The notes under the pieces were generated by a model, which did not search any database, had not been told where the DNA came from, and saw only the letters and a list, made by a program, of their open reading frames with translations. DNA of 64,000 nt from Ephydatia muelleri (taxonomy: Eukaryota; Porifera; Demospongiae; Spongillida; Spongillidae), in contig JABACO010000002.1 in the NCBI GenBank assembly GCA_013339895.1, positions 4,793,235-4,857,234 on the forward strand, written 5' to 3'. The position numbers were made by a program, and so were the translations under genes. Every line of letters begins with the position of its first letter. The first letter of the stretch is position 1. Below, one piece after another: positions 44,691 through 57,083 of this stretch.

Positions 44691-45023
44691 GGTTTAAAAA
44701 TAGGGGTCATGTAGACATTAGTGAATTTAGAGAAACAAATGAAATGTTGTAATTATTCTGATTATGTGTTACAAGAAAATGTTTATTATTAATCAAGTTT
44801 AATGATTATAAGATTTGAATATTTCAAACCAAAATAATCAAGTTCTTTTTCATTTGAATATCATTTTTTAATATGTATTCAGACATCCTTATTAGTTTAC
44901 ACAATTGAAGTACAAAAAGTAACACTATATATATGAACCTTACTACATAAAAATCAAAAATGTATAATCAAGGATTAGCAAATATATAGTATGAATGCTG
45001 CATGCTGACAGACAAAGTTCAGA

Positions 45024-45860
45024 TTATGTTCCTGTCTCCTGATCCTGATCATCTGCAAACTTGCAGGCAAGTAGATGTTCTTCCAAAGAGAAGCAACTTG
45101 ATCTTGCATGCTTTTGTGTGCAAGACCGGACATTGTGCTCCTCACCACAAAACGAGCAATTGACAGCATGTTGAAAGCTTCTAACTATAGGATCAGACTT
45201 AATCCATAATCGCGTTATTACATCAGACAAGTTGGCATGCTGGGTAGTTTTCCTAGCTAAATGCTCTCTGTATATGCGAAGGTTTTTATTGTTGTGCTCT
45301 AGGGGTTCTTCTGATAATGTTCCCAATCCTTTAGAATCATTAGCACTAATCAACGCTGCAGAGTGGGCTAGTACCTGATGTACAGAAGGAGTAAATTTAA
45401 ATCCTGGCCAATGGCTGACAAGTTTAAGTGCAGTTTCTTTGCAAAGGTGGTCAAGGTGTTCAGTATTAATTCTTTGCTTGGAGGAAACAACTCTCAAAAT
45501 GATAGAGAGATTAGTAATGAATTCATCGTATACAACCCTGTCACATTCTTGATCTCACCTAACCTTTTGTGGGATACATTCAATGAGCACCTGACGCTTT
45601 TCAGGGTCAAACAGTAGAGCTCTTGCTGTGTTACCAGTTGTTGAAGTCCCTCCAGCTCCTACTGCAGAAGAAGGGGGCCCCATTCGATTCACCCTTTTTT
45701 TTTTCAACCCTCTCCTTTGGTCTTCATTGCCAACTAATTTTTCATCAGCGATGAATTGTTCTGCTGCCTCAAAATTGCTTCTAAACCGCTTTACGTATCT
45801 CTCCCAAGCTTCACCATTGTCTATTTTACGTTTACCGGTATCTTCAACCTCTTCAGCCAT
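45024..45860 (-). CDS. Small protein of an unnamed invertebrate family, one stop or short intron
   Basis: The ATG at 45860 opens a frame (KRKIDNGEAWERYVKRFRSN, GAGGTSTTGNTARALL) that meets a TGA at 45555. The same frame continues to 45024 with SKQRINTEHLDHLCKE, SVHQVLAHSAALI, SEEPLEHNNKNLRIYREHLA and a CX2C...C pair near the end. The N-terminal TSTTGN block and the HNNKNLRIYREH block recall an expanded uncharacterised family in cnidarians and sponges, usually longer. The TGA sits inside a good 5' splice site (AG then GTGAGA), and a TACTAAT branch-like word plus pyrimidines lead to an AG about 65 bp on. Either a short intron removes the stop, or this is a deleted pseudogene. Confidence 0.5.
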
Positions 45861-45894
45861 AATCGAGCAGCCGCCAACGAACAAAACGAAATGA

Positions 45895-45917
45895 ACGAAC
45901 GAACGAACGAACGAACT
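45895..45917. repeat. (GAAC)n microsatellite
   Basis: Five to six copies of GAAC just upstream of the ATG at 45860, on the opposite strand; probably in the 5' untranslated region. Confidence 0.85.
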
Positions 45918-46169
45918 TTGATCACCGATGCACAGAAAGGATACAATCACTATCACTTCAAAACTAACCGTTACAAATGTTTGCACACACGTCTTAAATA
46001 CATGAGTATATGCGCCGCAGGCCAGCAAGCACACGCAGGCCTCTACACAATGAACAAAACACGGGCTGTATTGTGTTACTGTCCGCACACAACAAAAGGA
46101 CAGCGTGGTGTAGCGTTGTGAAAGGCCCAGGTGCCAGTAAGTCTCGCAAGTCTTATTCCCACGGTCCAC

Positions 46170-47150
46170 TCTTGTGTTAAATGTATGTTATTAATGAAAT
46201 TATTATAAACATGGCGCTGTGTATACTGCTGTTGTTTTTAACTTTTGTCGCTCTAACTTAGAACGCGGCGGGAGGCGGCGCCTATGTTGCTAGTGCCAAA
46301 TGATGGTTAATCGTAGTTATGTGTCATATATGGCCCAGATGGCTGTAGATTCGATTAGAAATGAGTTTAAACTTGGTACGAGTACAATTTTTGAATAATA
46401 TTTGTGGAAAATCTTTAAAAATTCACGTCTTCAATATAACCAAACACTACAAATTAGTATCATTAGAAACAGGAGACAAAATGCTATGTAGTAAACATAT
46501 ATATAACTCAATCCTTTAAGATTCCAACAAAATATAATTACCTTTACACTTTTAATAAAATTCTCCTTGTTTATGCTTTGGCGGACTGTCACTTATTAAC
46601 CATAAACATTATGGAAATTTTTCCTGCAGATTATAGTGCTGCAAGGTGTTATAAAAATAATAAAAAATAAAAACATATACATTATACCCTACTTAAATGT
46701 CGGGGTCCTAACCCACTGTGCAGGTGTGAAGAATGGTGTCCTTCATCCTACCCTCCACAACCTAGCACATTTCACAACATCACAACACACTACTAAAGCA
46801 GGTTCTGTTGATAGCATACTTTCAGCAATGCCTGGTTTAAACACCTGAGATGAAAATTAATGCATTCTTCAGTTAGGAAGATAACCACATGGATTTGACC
46901 TGTCTATTAGAACAAACCAGATCCACACAATCAAACTGAGACCTGGCTGAGTACCACTGCTGTGGAGTGAAGAATACATAATTAATGAATACATTGTAGA
47001 ACTGACTGTTTATACTACTTCATCAAACTGACAACATGGAAGCTAAATTATTATTGCTGGTTGATATCTGTATTGGTTCAGTATGATAGAGTGAAATCTA
47101 GATCAATTGCTTTAAATAGCGAGTGGAATATTAAGAATTGTTCATGAGAA
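46170..47150. other. Intergenic, nothing recognised
   Basis: AT-rich; no exon or transposon gene supported. Confidence 0.5.
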
Positions 47151-47154
47151 ATGC

Positions 47155-48160
47155 ATAGTGGTGTTTGTATGTAGCACTTTGGGTATACGTTCTAGGGAAA
47201 AATGAGGGGCAGACTGGGTGTGCTGAAGACAGTGCATAAAAGTTTATGGTAACAGAGACATGTGTGACCCTACAAATTTATGTTAATATTCAAAGGGGAC
47301 ATACATATGTATTCAGGCACATGAATGTACATATAACCAGTTGTAACCCCTGTGCAATTTTTTTTTGTGTACCTGATTTCATCTTTGCGTGCGTACCCTC
47401 CAGTTTCCAGCAGGGTAACTCATGCATTATGGCTAAAATGTAGCCTTGCCTGTAGAAAGAAAACGAGTGAGGATTGGTTGGAACAAAAGAAAACAAAATT
47501 AGTGCACACGCAACCATAATGATAGCATAAAAGTTTAGACCAAAATATAAGTCACAATTCCGTCCTCTGACCTACGTTCGAATAGACACCTGCTTCAGTA
47601 GTATTCTTTTTGCTAACTATTAAACCGGTCTAGTTGGCAACTCTCATCTATAATGATCACAGAGGTGTTCTCAAATATCTTCACACGATTGATATCTCTA
47701 CACTTGGCTGAGTCTTTACACTCAATGCCAGATCAATTCTTGAGTACAATGTACTTGTATATGGAATCCATGGCTCATACCAAGACATTGAATGTGTTAA
47801 AAGAATCATCAGAGCGATTTTTAAATGAGTAAATGAGTTATGCTGATCGTCTACCTTTTTGGCATTGATATATCATAAGTGTATTCTGATCTCCTGAAAA
47901 CCCTTGTGGAAACTGCAAGAAACTGGAAAGTATGCGTGCAATAATGGAATCAGGCAAACATAATAATTGCACAGTGAGTTAGAACTGGTTATGTGTACAT
48001 TCATGTGCCTGAATACATACGTATGTCCCCTTTGAATATTAAAATATATTTTGGAATTTGTAGGGTCACACATGTCTCTGTCAACATAAACTATTTTGCA
48101 CTGCCTTTTATGCCCTCACTTTTCCCTAGAATGTATAGAACCGAAGTGCTACGTGTGAAC
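47155..48160. repeat. Large inverted repeat, arms about 270-290 bp
   Basis: Arm 1 (about 47160-47445) and arm 2 (about 48155-47885, reverse) share GTAGCACTT, TTCTAGGGAAAA, ACAGAGACATGTGTGACC and ACATACATATGTATTCAGGC-type text with moderate divergence. The spacer is about 420 bp. No coding capacity. Consistent with a foldback-type transposon or an inverted duplication of a dispersed repeat. Confidence 0.75.
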
Positions 48161-48189
48161 AGAAATATGCATCTATCATGAACCTGTTG

Positions 48190-48740
48190 TTGCCTCTCAA
48201 TATCCACCACACTAGCTTCACTCCCCTCTTCACACATCACCCTAGTCCTCTCCTGAGCACGCCTCCATCTCTACTCAGTCTCCATCTTCCACTCTTCCTG
48301 CTCCCCTCCTGTCTCTACTTCCACCAGCCTCTCCTCACATACCAACCTCCCTCTCCTCACTCCACTGTTCCTCACCTTCCATATTTATTTCTCCACACTT
48401 ACCTGACTCACTCCATCTACTGTACCCACACCTTCTGCTCACTCACATTCATCTTTCCTCACTCATGTCCCTTCTCCCCCTCATTCTCTCCCTAATCCAC
48501 CTTTCCCCACTCACCTCTCTCCCCACCTACATTCCTCCCTACCTTATCTTGCCTCCCTCTCCTATAGTATATCATCCATCCCATCTCCACATTTCACTCT
48601 CAGAAACCTTACGTACCTATTTAACCTTACTGAATCCCCTCCTCTCCAAACCCCTCTTCTTACCAGCCTCCTCTCCCTTTGCACTTATACTACCTCCACT
48701 CGTCTCCTTCTCCTCTCCCACCTCTGGTTTTGTATCCCTC
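48190..48740. repeat. Pyrimidine-rich tract, inverted relative of 42885-44690
   Basis: Plus strand mainly C and T. 48235-48350 matches 44370-44250 in reverse complement at high identity. Open frames here are low-complexity. Confidence 0.8.
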
Positions 48741-51146
48741 TAGTAGTTGAAACGTATCGTAGATGGGGCCATGAAGCTATACCAGTCTAAGCAAAATGCC
48801 AGGCTTGGCAGCAGACACAACTTCATTAAAAAAACTGATTTTCCATTTGTTGATTGTGGTAATGAGGTAAACTGCTCAGGCATTGCTGGCCCATGCTTTA
48901 CCTGCAGTAACCCTTGAATTTAAGTGTGTATGTGTGTGCTCTTAAAAGAGTAACTAGTGAAGGCTGGGTCAGCAGCTCAAACAGCTGAATGCATGAAGGA
49001 AACACCTCACCAATGACACAAAGGGCTCTGAACTCGACTTGTCATGTGCACCACTAGCTTTTGAGACGTATGGTTGTTGGGGAGCTGAAGGCTGAGTTAC
49101 TCAAGTACGTCTTGCCTCTTGCCTTGCCATCCCATTGCACTGCTCAAAGTCCTGTGCCACGACAGCTCTCTATGGCAGGCTCAGTATCACTCTTGTGTGG
49201 ACGAATGCAAGAGCCCTTTTGCCTCGACAAGTGGTTGCCATTGGATGAGCTATCTATAATGAACTATCTTAATTACTATGATGTCAGTTGTTAATCATAA
49301 ACAGTAATAATTTTTGTTGTTGTTTTACATGATTATACAAGATAGTACACTAACTTAACATGTTATGGATATACGTTCTACAACAAAAACAATATTATGC
49401 TATCCTTAGACCCCTTGCCATGATAGCTCTGGTTACAGATCTGGTTAAGGCGACATTTAAGTGACCAAAAATGTCAGCTGATGTCTTTGATGTCAATACC
49501 CTGTGGCTTGCAGCAAGGTGTGTGCTAGCCTGTCTACCCCAATTCAGTCTCTACAGCAAATGGGATGCAGATCAACCCCAACTCATTACATAGCAACATG
49601 TTTGCAGGCCTCTGCAGGACCAGCAGCTGCCCCAGCTGTCAGAGAGGACTCTTTAAGAATGGCCGGAAGAGTGGGGATGTTATGTATCAGCAGACAAACC
49701 CTTCACTTGCTACCAGGACATCTGCAGGACGGGAGTGATGGTATAAGACCATAGCCAATCTCAACTGACACTCCAATGTGGGCCTGACAATAAAGGTGAG
49801 CCACAGTAACCCACAAGAAACAGTGTCAAATGGCAAAATCACCTCCTGGCCTTGACTACGTGTAGCTGCATGGTCCAATGCTTTCTCAGAGCACACAGGG
49901 CACAGGAATCCACATGAAGTGTCCAGTCCAAATCACCACATGATAGATATGCGGGAAGCAGCTCCTTAGGTTCGAGATGCAGATCTAAGCTGGGAGATGG
50001 AACTACAGACAATCATGAGGCTGCATGAAGGGCCGAAACAAATAATGGACTAGCTTCGTCTGCCATAGAGGAAGCCTCTAGCAAAGTGTTAAACAGGGGG
50101 CTTTCCATTTGACAAAGTTCACTGAGAGACCAGGTTTGTTGAGACTCCATCTGATGAGATTGAGAGACTTGATCACTGAGCTGACTGATTGCATGTTGTA
50201 TTTTTTGAGGATAAAGAAGCAATGAAAGCTGCATATGAATGGTGTGAAAAAGAGCATAGACCAAGACCCTGTTAAACCTGTACTGAGCTAGGCTAGAATC
50301 AGTTGTGTCAATGGCAAAGCAGAATGTAAAGCACTTCCTAACTTACTCATCAAACAGCTTAAAAAAATCAGTAAGAATTAATGGGGTAGCACTAGCTTGG
50401 TGGAAAAGCTGCCACATAAGCGCAAGAGAATCAAAACTACTTACTAATCTACAGCTGCAACATCTACCAAAGAGGTCTTGTCATCAGCACATTTTCCTGC
50501 AATGAACTTTGAACAGTGCAAGTAGTCTCTTACATGTATAAATTTTCAAATAGTAATAACTACCACTACACATGTATAACTTATTAAAGTATACAAAACA
50601 TGACTAAATGAATATAAAGTAAAACTAATGTAACTCTTGTCTAATATGGTAATACCGCACTCACTAGCATAATTTATTGGGAATTTATATCGAATTTTCA
50701 TCCTATATGGTGAAAACAAGTGCTGAATTGGGCCTCCCACGGCTTTATGCAATCTGGCCTGGGCCAAAAAGGATCGCTTAACATCAATGCTGTACAAAAT
50801 TAATAATGATCTTGGTGCATAAAATATGCAGGTTAACATGCAGAGTGCTCCATGCACAATGAATATGCCATCCAAAGTATCGTGACAAATATATTGAATA
50901 CAGTAGACATTTATGAAGCCTGGCATTGAATAAATCAGCTAGTCAATCAATAACATAATTATTATCAGTCTTGAAAAAAAAAAGTACGTCAGGTCTCTTT
51001 TCGCTTCAACAATCTCATTTGCCGAAGCATACTATGTACACTAGCACTGTATACATAAATGCGTGTGGGAGTACTGCGCATCACGTGCTACCATGCGGAG
51101 GTGTCGGGGTAACGCGTAAACTATGTGCATTGCACAGCAGCGAGTG
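48741..51146. other. No gene recognised; possible decayed coding
   Basis: A frame at about 48769-48902 ending at a TGCAG/TAACC junction reads like protein (FPFVDCGNEVNCSG) but has no partners that I can find. Frames at 49061-49294 and 49503-49754 are also unrecognised. The stretch just before 51147 should contain the kinase promoter. Confidence 0.4.
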
Positions 51147-54100
51147 ATGAGGAGTTTGTGGCTCCTAATCCTGGCTTTCGGAGGTAAGTGCGCAAGCATG
51201 TAAAGCGATCAATCACATATCTCAATTGACCGTCTATGAGAGAGTCTCACTGGTTCATTTATAATTCTTTATGGGCGTCGTTTAGCTACTGTGCATAAAG
51301 TGTGAAGACATTATATGCACGCGCAGGTCAAATCACCGCGATTTCCTTGCTTCCCAAAAGCTGAAATGACACTGCAGCAATGCTCTTGGCGATTCGGGAA
51401 CAACTTTCAAGCGACAAGCCCGGGCTCCAGTGTTGGGCTTCTGGTGAATTCCGAATCAGTGGCTGGGTGCAGAGGAGTCGCCAAACAATGGAACTTCTGT
51501 TTTTATAATAGCACAAACGCAACTGCGACGGCTAAATTCCTAGTTTACCGCAAACAGACTGGAAGTAATACGTTTGTGACTGTCGCAAACTCAAGTACTT
51601 TTTTTACCTACACAAAGCCTAGCAACTCGAGCTATTTTACTTGTCTAAGTATCCCAGCAAGCAACAGTTTTGAAGTACAGCCTGGCGATATGATCGCAGT
51701 TTGCACTTCAGGGAAACAACCATTGGCTGTTGTTGGAAGTGATGTGGGCACGTGCAAGAACAAGCTGTTACGTGGAGAGTTTATTAATTGTGAATATCAA
51801 TTCGACCCTGCTAATAGTAGTACCGTATCTTATCAAAGCAAGATTCTTCATGTTTATTTAGGTATACAACTCTATACATGATATCTAAAAGCATTTCGAA
51901 TGTTTTCTCTACAGTTCACAATGACAAAATCTGTTGACATGTACATGCCCTACCTTTCTGTACATGTACATGTAGACGTCGACGCTAGCAGCGCAGGCAG
52001 TGCTCCAAACTGCACCAATGGATGCAATACCTTGCAGAATGGATCCTGTGTTGGTAAGGCTGTGACGTATGTGGTAAGTCATGCAGAGTTACATAGGTAA
52101 AAGGTAAACTTACAGTTACATGTACACGGATCATTAGGATTTAGTTGTGTGCATGTATTACTGTATACTTGAATCACGATCACAATGGCCTTGCTATGAG
52201 CCGTATGATTGCTCCGCGATGCAGAAATAAACGAGTGCATGATCAACAATGGAGGATGCGATCACAACTGTTCTAATACCAAAGGAAGTTTCATATGTAG
52301 CTGTGGGGTAGGATATCAACTTGCATCAGATATGCGCTCATGTATCGGTAAGACTCGATCGATACCAAGCACTGCATTAATTTTTGAACATTGTGAATTC
52401 AAAAATACATTGTAGACATAAACGAATGCTCCAAAAACAATGGAGGATGCGATCAGAACTGTTCTAATACCAATGGAAGTTTTTTCTGTACGTGTGGAGA
52501 TGGATACACTACTGTTTCTGACGGTTCGTGTAGTGGTAAGAGAATGTCATAAGAAATGTCTGGTATTGAAGTACGCACATTCAGTGAACCAACATAGTGC
52601 ACGAGAATTATCAGTATAAATATTATTTGCCACTGTCTTGATTGTATCAATAGGGGAGTTTAACTTAAAAAAATTGGGAAATACATTTAGTGTGTGCAGT
52701 GCTATGCATGGCTTATAACAGCTACAGTTATCATAAACGCAAAGCTAATATTAGATGCATGAAGGGCCTTTTAACAAATGCATCATATGCAAAACTTCCT
52801 GTTCTTCTGTTTGCAACCGGAGTGAAGAGTATGCACGTATGATTGGTCATTGCAAAATATAAATTGTCTGGCAAATATAATAAAGATGCTGTTGAAAATA
52901 GATTCCATAGCAGTCATGTGGTATGTCTATAAATAGATATAAATTAAATACAAATGTTATGATAAACCACTGAACTCAGTTTATTAAACAATGCTTTTAA
53001 TAATTTCATCAAAATTGCAATTGTGGATACAAGTTTATTGCTGCCAGAATATAGTCTAAATAATTTCTGAGATTCAACATCAATAAGCTAGATGTAGTCA
53101 GTAAATGAACATAATTACTAAAAATAATTTGTTACCAATTGCAACAAAGATAAGCTACATTCACAATTTTTTAAATGTTTCTCTGTTTAAACGATGCACG
53201 TTTTCTTCTCTAGTTGCTATGCCACCATTTGGGCTCAGCAATGGAAACATTGCAACTATTTCAGTGCTCATACCCATATTCACATTGGGGCTGTTTGCAC
53301 TGCTTGCTGGTTTGTTCATCGGTTACAAGCACCGCTATTGCAAGCCCAAGGTTGCTGCAGTGTTGTTAATAAATGCCTCTTACCAAACTGAGCAAGCCAG
53401 AGGTTAGAGAGACTAGTGCCATGATGGCATTTTTGATCTTCCAAAATAATGATAAAGATAAATTAAACTACAGGTACAAATGCATCTGTCATTGAATGCT
53501 CTGGAAACCACATTGGAAGTGTGAGTTGACCAAATGTGGATGAAATAATTAATTATATTTTTCTTTGCAAGGCGGGTGATGCTAAGACTCAGCAGATGAT
53601 ATCCAGTGTCACAAACTGTGATGTGTATGCCACAATTGATGACCTAGGTGCTGAAATTAAATCAATCCTGGCAGCAGCCAAGAGTAAATGCGTGGATGCC
53701 CCAAATCAAGAGTTGTGCTACGAAATTCCAGCATCCCATGAGGTTGAGCTCCATGAGCAATTGAGCAGGCAGAGAATTAAAAGTATTGCACCGAGCAGCA
53801 TAAGGTGAGGAATATTGCATTGAATAATGCAACATTCTTTGCATGCAAGGAGAGTTGTACTATTCAAAGTCAGAATAGCATTCATGCTGGTAATAATTAT
53901 GAGTGACACACAGTATGTGTCTTTTATTCATATCCTTTCATATTTGCATCTACATCAAATTCTATTGTGCCTGAAACTGCTTCATAATACAAAACAAGGC
54001 GAACAGACAGGATTGGAAGTGGTCAGTTTGGAGACGTATTCACTGGCATATGGATCTCATCTGATGGAGAATTTGAAGTGGCCATTAAGAGTCTTATTTT

Positions 54101-55239
54101 AGAGGATGCTGGTTCTAAAGTTAAATTTCTGCAAGAAGCAGCTACCATGGCACAATTCAACCACCCCAATGTCATTCAGCTTCTTGGTGTAGTATCAGAA
54201 GGGAGTCCAGTAAGGAGCAATGTCATTCTTTGCCATGTGTATCTTGTTCATTGTTTTTATTTGAATGTAGAACATGTTGGTTTTAGAACTTGCACACAAT
54301 CAAGACCTCAGAACACATTTGAGCACAGCATTGCAGCCGAGGTAAAAAATTTCGATTTTTTTAAATTGTGGAGTGAATTGCAATCTATCTGGAATGTAGA
54401 GTAGGTGAAATGCAGGGGGCTGGATTACCAGACCGGCTTCTAAGCTACAGCAAGCAAATTGCTTGCGGTATGAAGTACCTATCAATGAAATCATACATCC
54501 ATCGAGACCTTGCTGCTCGAAATATCCTTGTTACGAAGAGCAATGTCTGCAAAGTAATCAATCAACTTGTTTTTATAATGCCTGTTGTATGCTTCAGCTC
54601 CTACAATATACTAGATTGCTGACTTTGGACTATCACGTAACCTCAACAATGAAGACTACTATGTTTCAAAGGGTGGGGCTGTTCCTGTGAAGTGGACAGC
54701 GCCTGAAGCAATACTGTACAAAAAGTACTCCATTTCAAGTGACATTTGGAGCTATGGGTGTGTGCTGTATGAGATATGGAGTATTGGTCATAAGCCATTT
54801 GAAGATGTGGGAAACGTCACAGTAAGAGGCCAGGTTGTATTTTGCTAAATTGTTAACAGGATTTTTTTCTAACCAGGTAATTGAACAAATTGATCAAGGC
54901 TATAGGCTTCCACCACCACCAGGGTGCCCTCTTATGATCTATTACATCATGATGCAGTGCTGGTATGTCAGTATTGTCTATGGTATTGCATGCTAAATTG
55001 TACGTTTATGTCTGTGCACTTTGAAGATTGGTACTAATTACTACAGGAACCCTGATGCGTCATCACGCCCTCAGTTTGGTGAAATACATGCATCTCTGTC
55101 ATACCCCTTGGGTCTCGTCCTGCACATCCCAGATGAAGCCCACCAGACCCATCCACAAGCTAGTGTCCTTTGTGCTCCACTGGACGCTGGAAAGGACATG
55201 TACGCTGATCTTCAGTGCATGTATATAGTACATCAATGA
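51147..55239 (+). CDS. Receptor tyrosine kinase, 14 exons, 749 aa
   Basis: Exons: 51147-51183, 51361-51861, 51976-52053, 52225-52347, 52416-52535, 53214-53402, 53474-53520, 53572-53804, 53999-54209, 54271-54341, 54400-54553, 54615-54821, 54877-54962, 55047-55239. The sum is 2250 nt, all junctions GT-AG and all phases agree. Signal peptide [12 protein letters not shown], then an N-glycosylation-rich extracellular domain (about 13-180) with even cysteines. Two calcium-binding-type EGF repeats follow (about 207-287, INEC...NNGGC). One membrane helix lies at about 299-325. The kinase (about 445-735) has GSGQFG 449-454, VAIK Lys 473, HRDLAARN with Asp 573, DFG 591-593, then [17 protein letters not shown]. 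All catalytic residues are present, so it should be active at the plasma membrane. The ligand is unknown. The N-terminal domain resembles ones I associate with sponge receptors; the exact subfamily is unassigned. Confidence 0.9.
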
Positions 55240-57083
55240 CATCGTTGATCATCACATGCAAATGCGTTCTTGTGTTAAGAGAGACTTGACATGCTTATAT
55301 AGCTACATGTAACTGTGTTTTGTTTGCTGTTAACTGCATTTGCAAATGATTCAGGACTCAACGCCAAAGCACATCAGATGTATTTGGCTTGTGTAATTAA
55401 TCTATGATGTTCATCTGCACAACTTTCTTTCCATTTGAAAGCTAGAATCAAAATTAAAATGTAGAATTTGCTTCTCTACTTGCCTCACTTTTGGCAATGC
55501 ATAACTCCAGTCATGATGCTACAAATATCTAATAGCCTCAAGCCCTACTGTTTCTTTGCTTTTTGTAACATCATGCAAAAATAAATAAATAATTTTCTTG
55601 ATGTAAAAATGTTTATGTACTCACTTTACTGCGAGCATGAAACACAATAGGTGCAACATACAACAGCTCTTGTGATGCAATGCAAAGCAATACTGATAGT
55701 TCTCTCAGTCCAGGCAATAATAATGTGCCAATTAAGAATTGTCATTGCAAGTCCCTACAATAATGCACACATAGGTTAATGCTCAGCCTGGATTAGTAGA
55801 GTGCATACAATTTTTTTTTTGCGCCTTTACATCCTAAAATGTTCTTTTCCTGGACATTCATTGTACTCCAAATTATCTAAGTCACCCTTAATTGAGTTGT
55901 AATTTGAAGTTTGTAAAAAAATGCCTAATCAGTCTATGGAGTGTAATGTCTTACATTTAAGGTTCGACAAACCATTCATGCCTAGAATAACTTCACTGAG
56001 GGACACTATACTCTGGAGTGACTTTTCTTGGGTATCTTGACAATCTACACTCCAGGACTAAAAATGGTTATAAGTGTTGTCCAAACTTCTCGAGTGGTGT
56101 GAGTGACACCTATAAATGGATGTGTGCTGTATTTTCCATTTCCAAATCACATATCCGGGCGGCCCATTAGTCGACCTGTTGAACAACCGGCTGGCCTAGT
56201 TCACCCGGGGGCCGGTTGATCAACCGGTTAAATTCAGCTTCCGTACAGAACATATATATGTCAGCTGGTGAGACAATCTTAATAACTTTGTAAACAAGAG
56301 GTACGTGTGGTCAAAATAATGCAGTGCTGCACAAAACATAGAAAACCTTTTGTACTGCCCATTTATCGTCACTACGAATGACATTGGTTTCTACATGAAT
56401 ATCCTTCCTGATCAAATATGCAATATTTGTCAGCCATACATGTAGTTGTGTCCACAGAATGCAGCTGTGATGCAGATAAATGGATGTGTGCTGTATTTTC
56501 CATTTGAAGTTCGCCAAGTGCTGGATGTTTTCATACAGTTCAGCTCTATGGAGTAAATGTTATGCTTAACAAATTAAACAGCACCAGCTACAATCACAAT
56601 ACAGATCCAACCAAGCTTCCATCACCACAAGGGAAAGAGCTGGAAGGAGATATGCAAACTATAACTGTACACTACACTAATAGCACTGACATCTATATGC
56701 CAAGCCTCTGCTGCTACAGAACTAATACGCGTTTGTTCTTAACAAAATGCAAAAAGAAGTCTCAACAGAGCATTAGGAGCCAAGGCAATTGCTGTTTAGG
56801 AATCAGAACATTTCAATTGTGCTCATTTGTAAGTGCACCTTTGCCCATTCCCTACTCACACTATACAATTAGATCATTCCATTTTTCCTCTACACCTAGA
56901 TATCATTCATTTATCCCCTGAAAATCATGACGCACAGTGTGAGTGACAACAGGCTCTAAATGTCTTTGATACATAATTCTCCATACCATTACAATGTGCC
57001 TTTCTGACCAATATACATGTAGCCGTTAGCTGTATGCCTGTAGAACCTGTTCCATCGCTCCTTCTGAATTTATGTTTATACAG
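55240..57083. other. Intergenic or 5' region of the EGF gene; nothing assigned
   Basis: No signal-peptide exon could be identified for the downstream EGF protein. Around 56190-56232 there are nested words CAACCGGCTGG and CCGGTTGATCAACCGG, a perfect 16-bp palindrome, in otherwise AT-rich DNA. Confidence 0.45.

Noticed and set aside
49503..49754. Possible small protein at 49.5 kb
   Set aside because: No recognisable family, no start context and no splice partners; neighbouring frames look equally protein-like.
57034..57083. ATG at 57034 as the start of the EGF protein
   Set aside because: The peptide before the first EGF unit is not a signal peptide, and a TTTATACAG acceptor-like site lies at 57083, so the start is probably in an unseen upstream exon.
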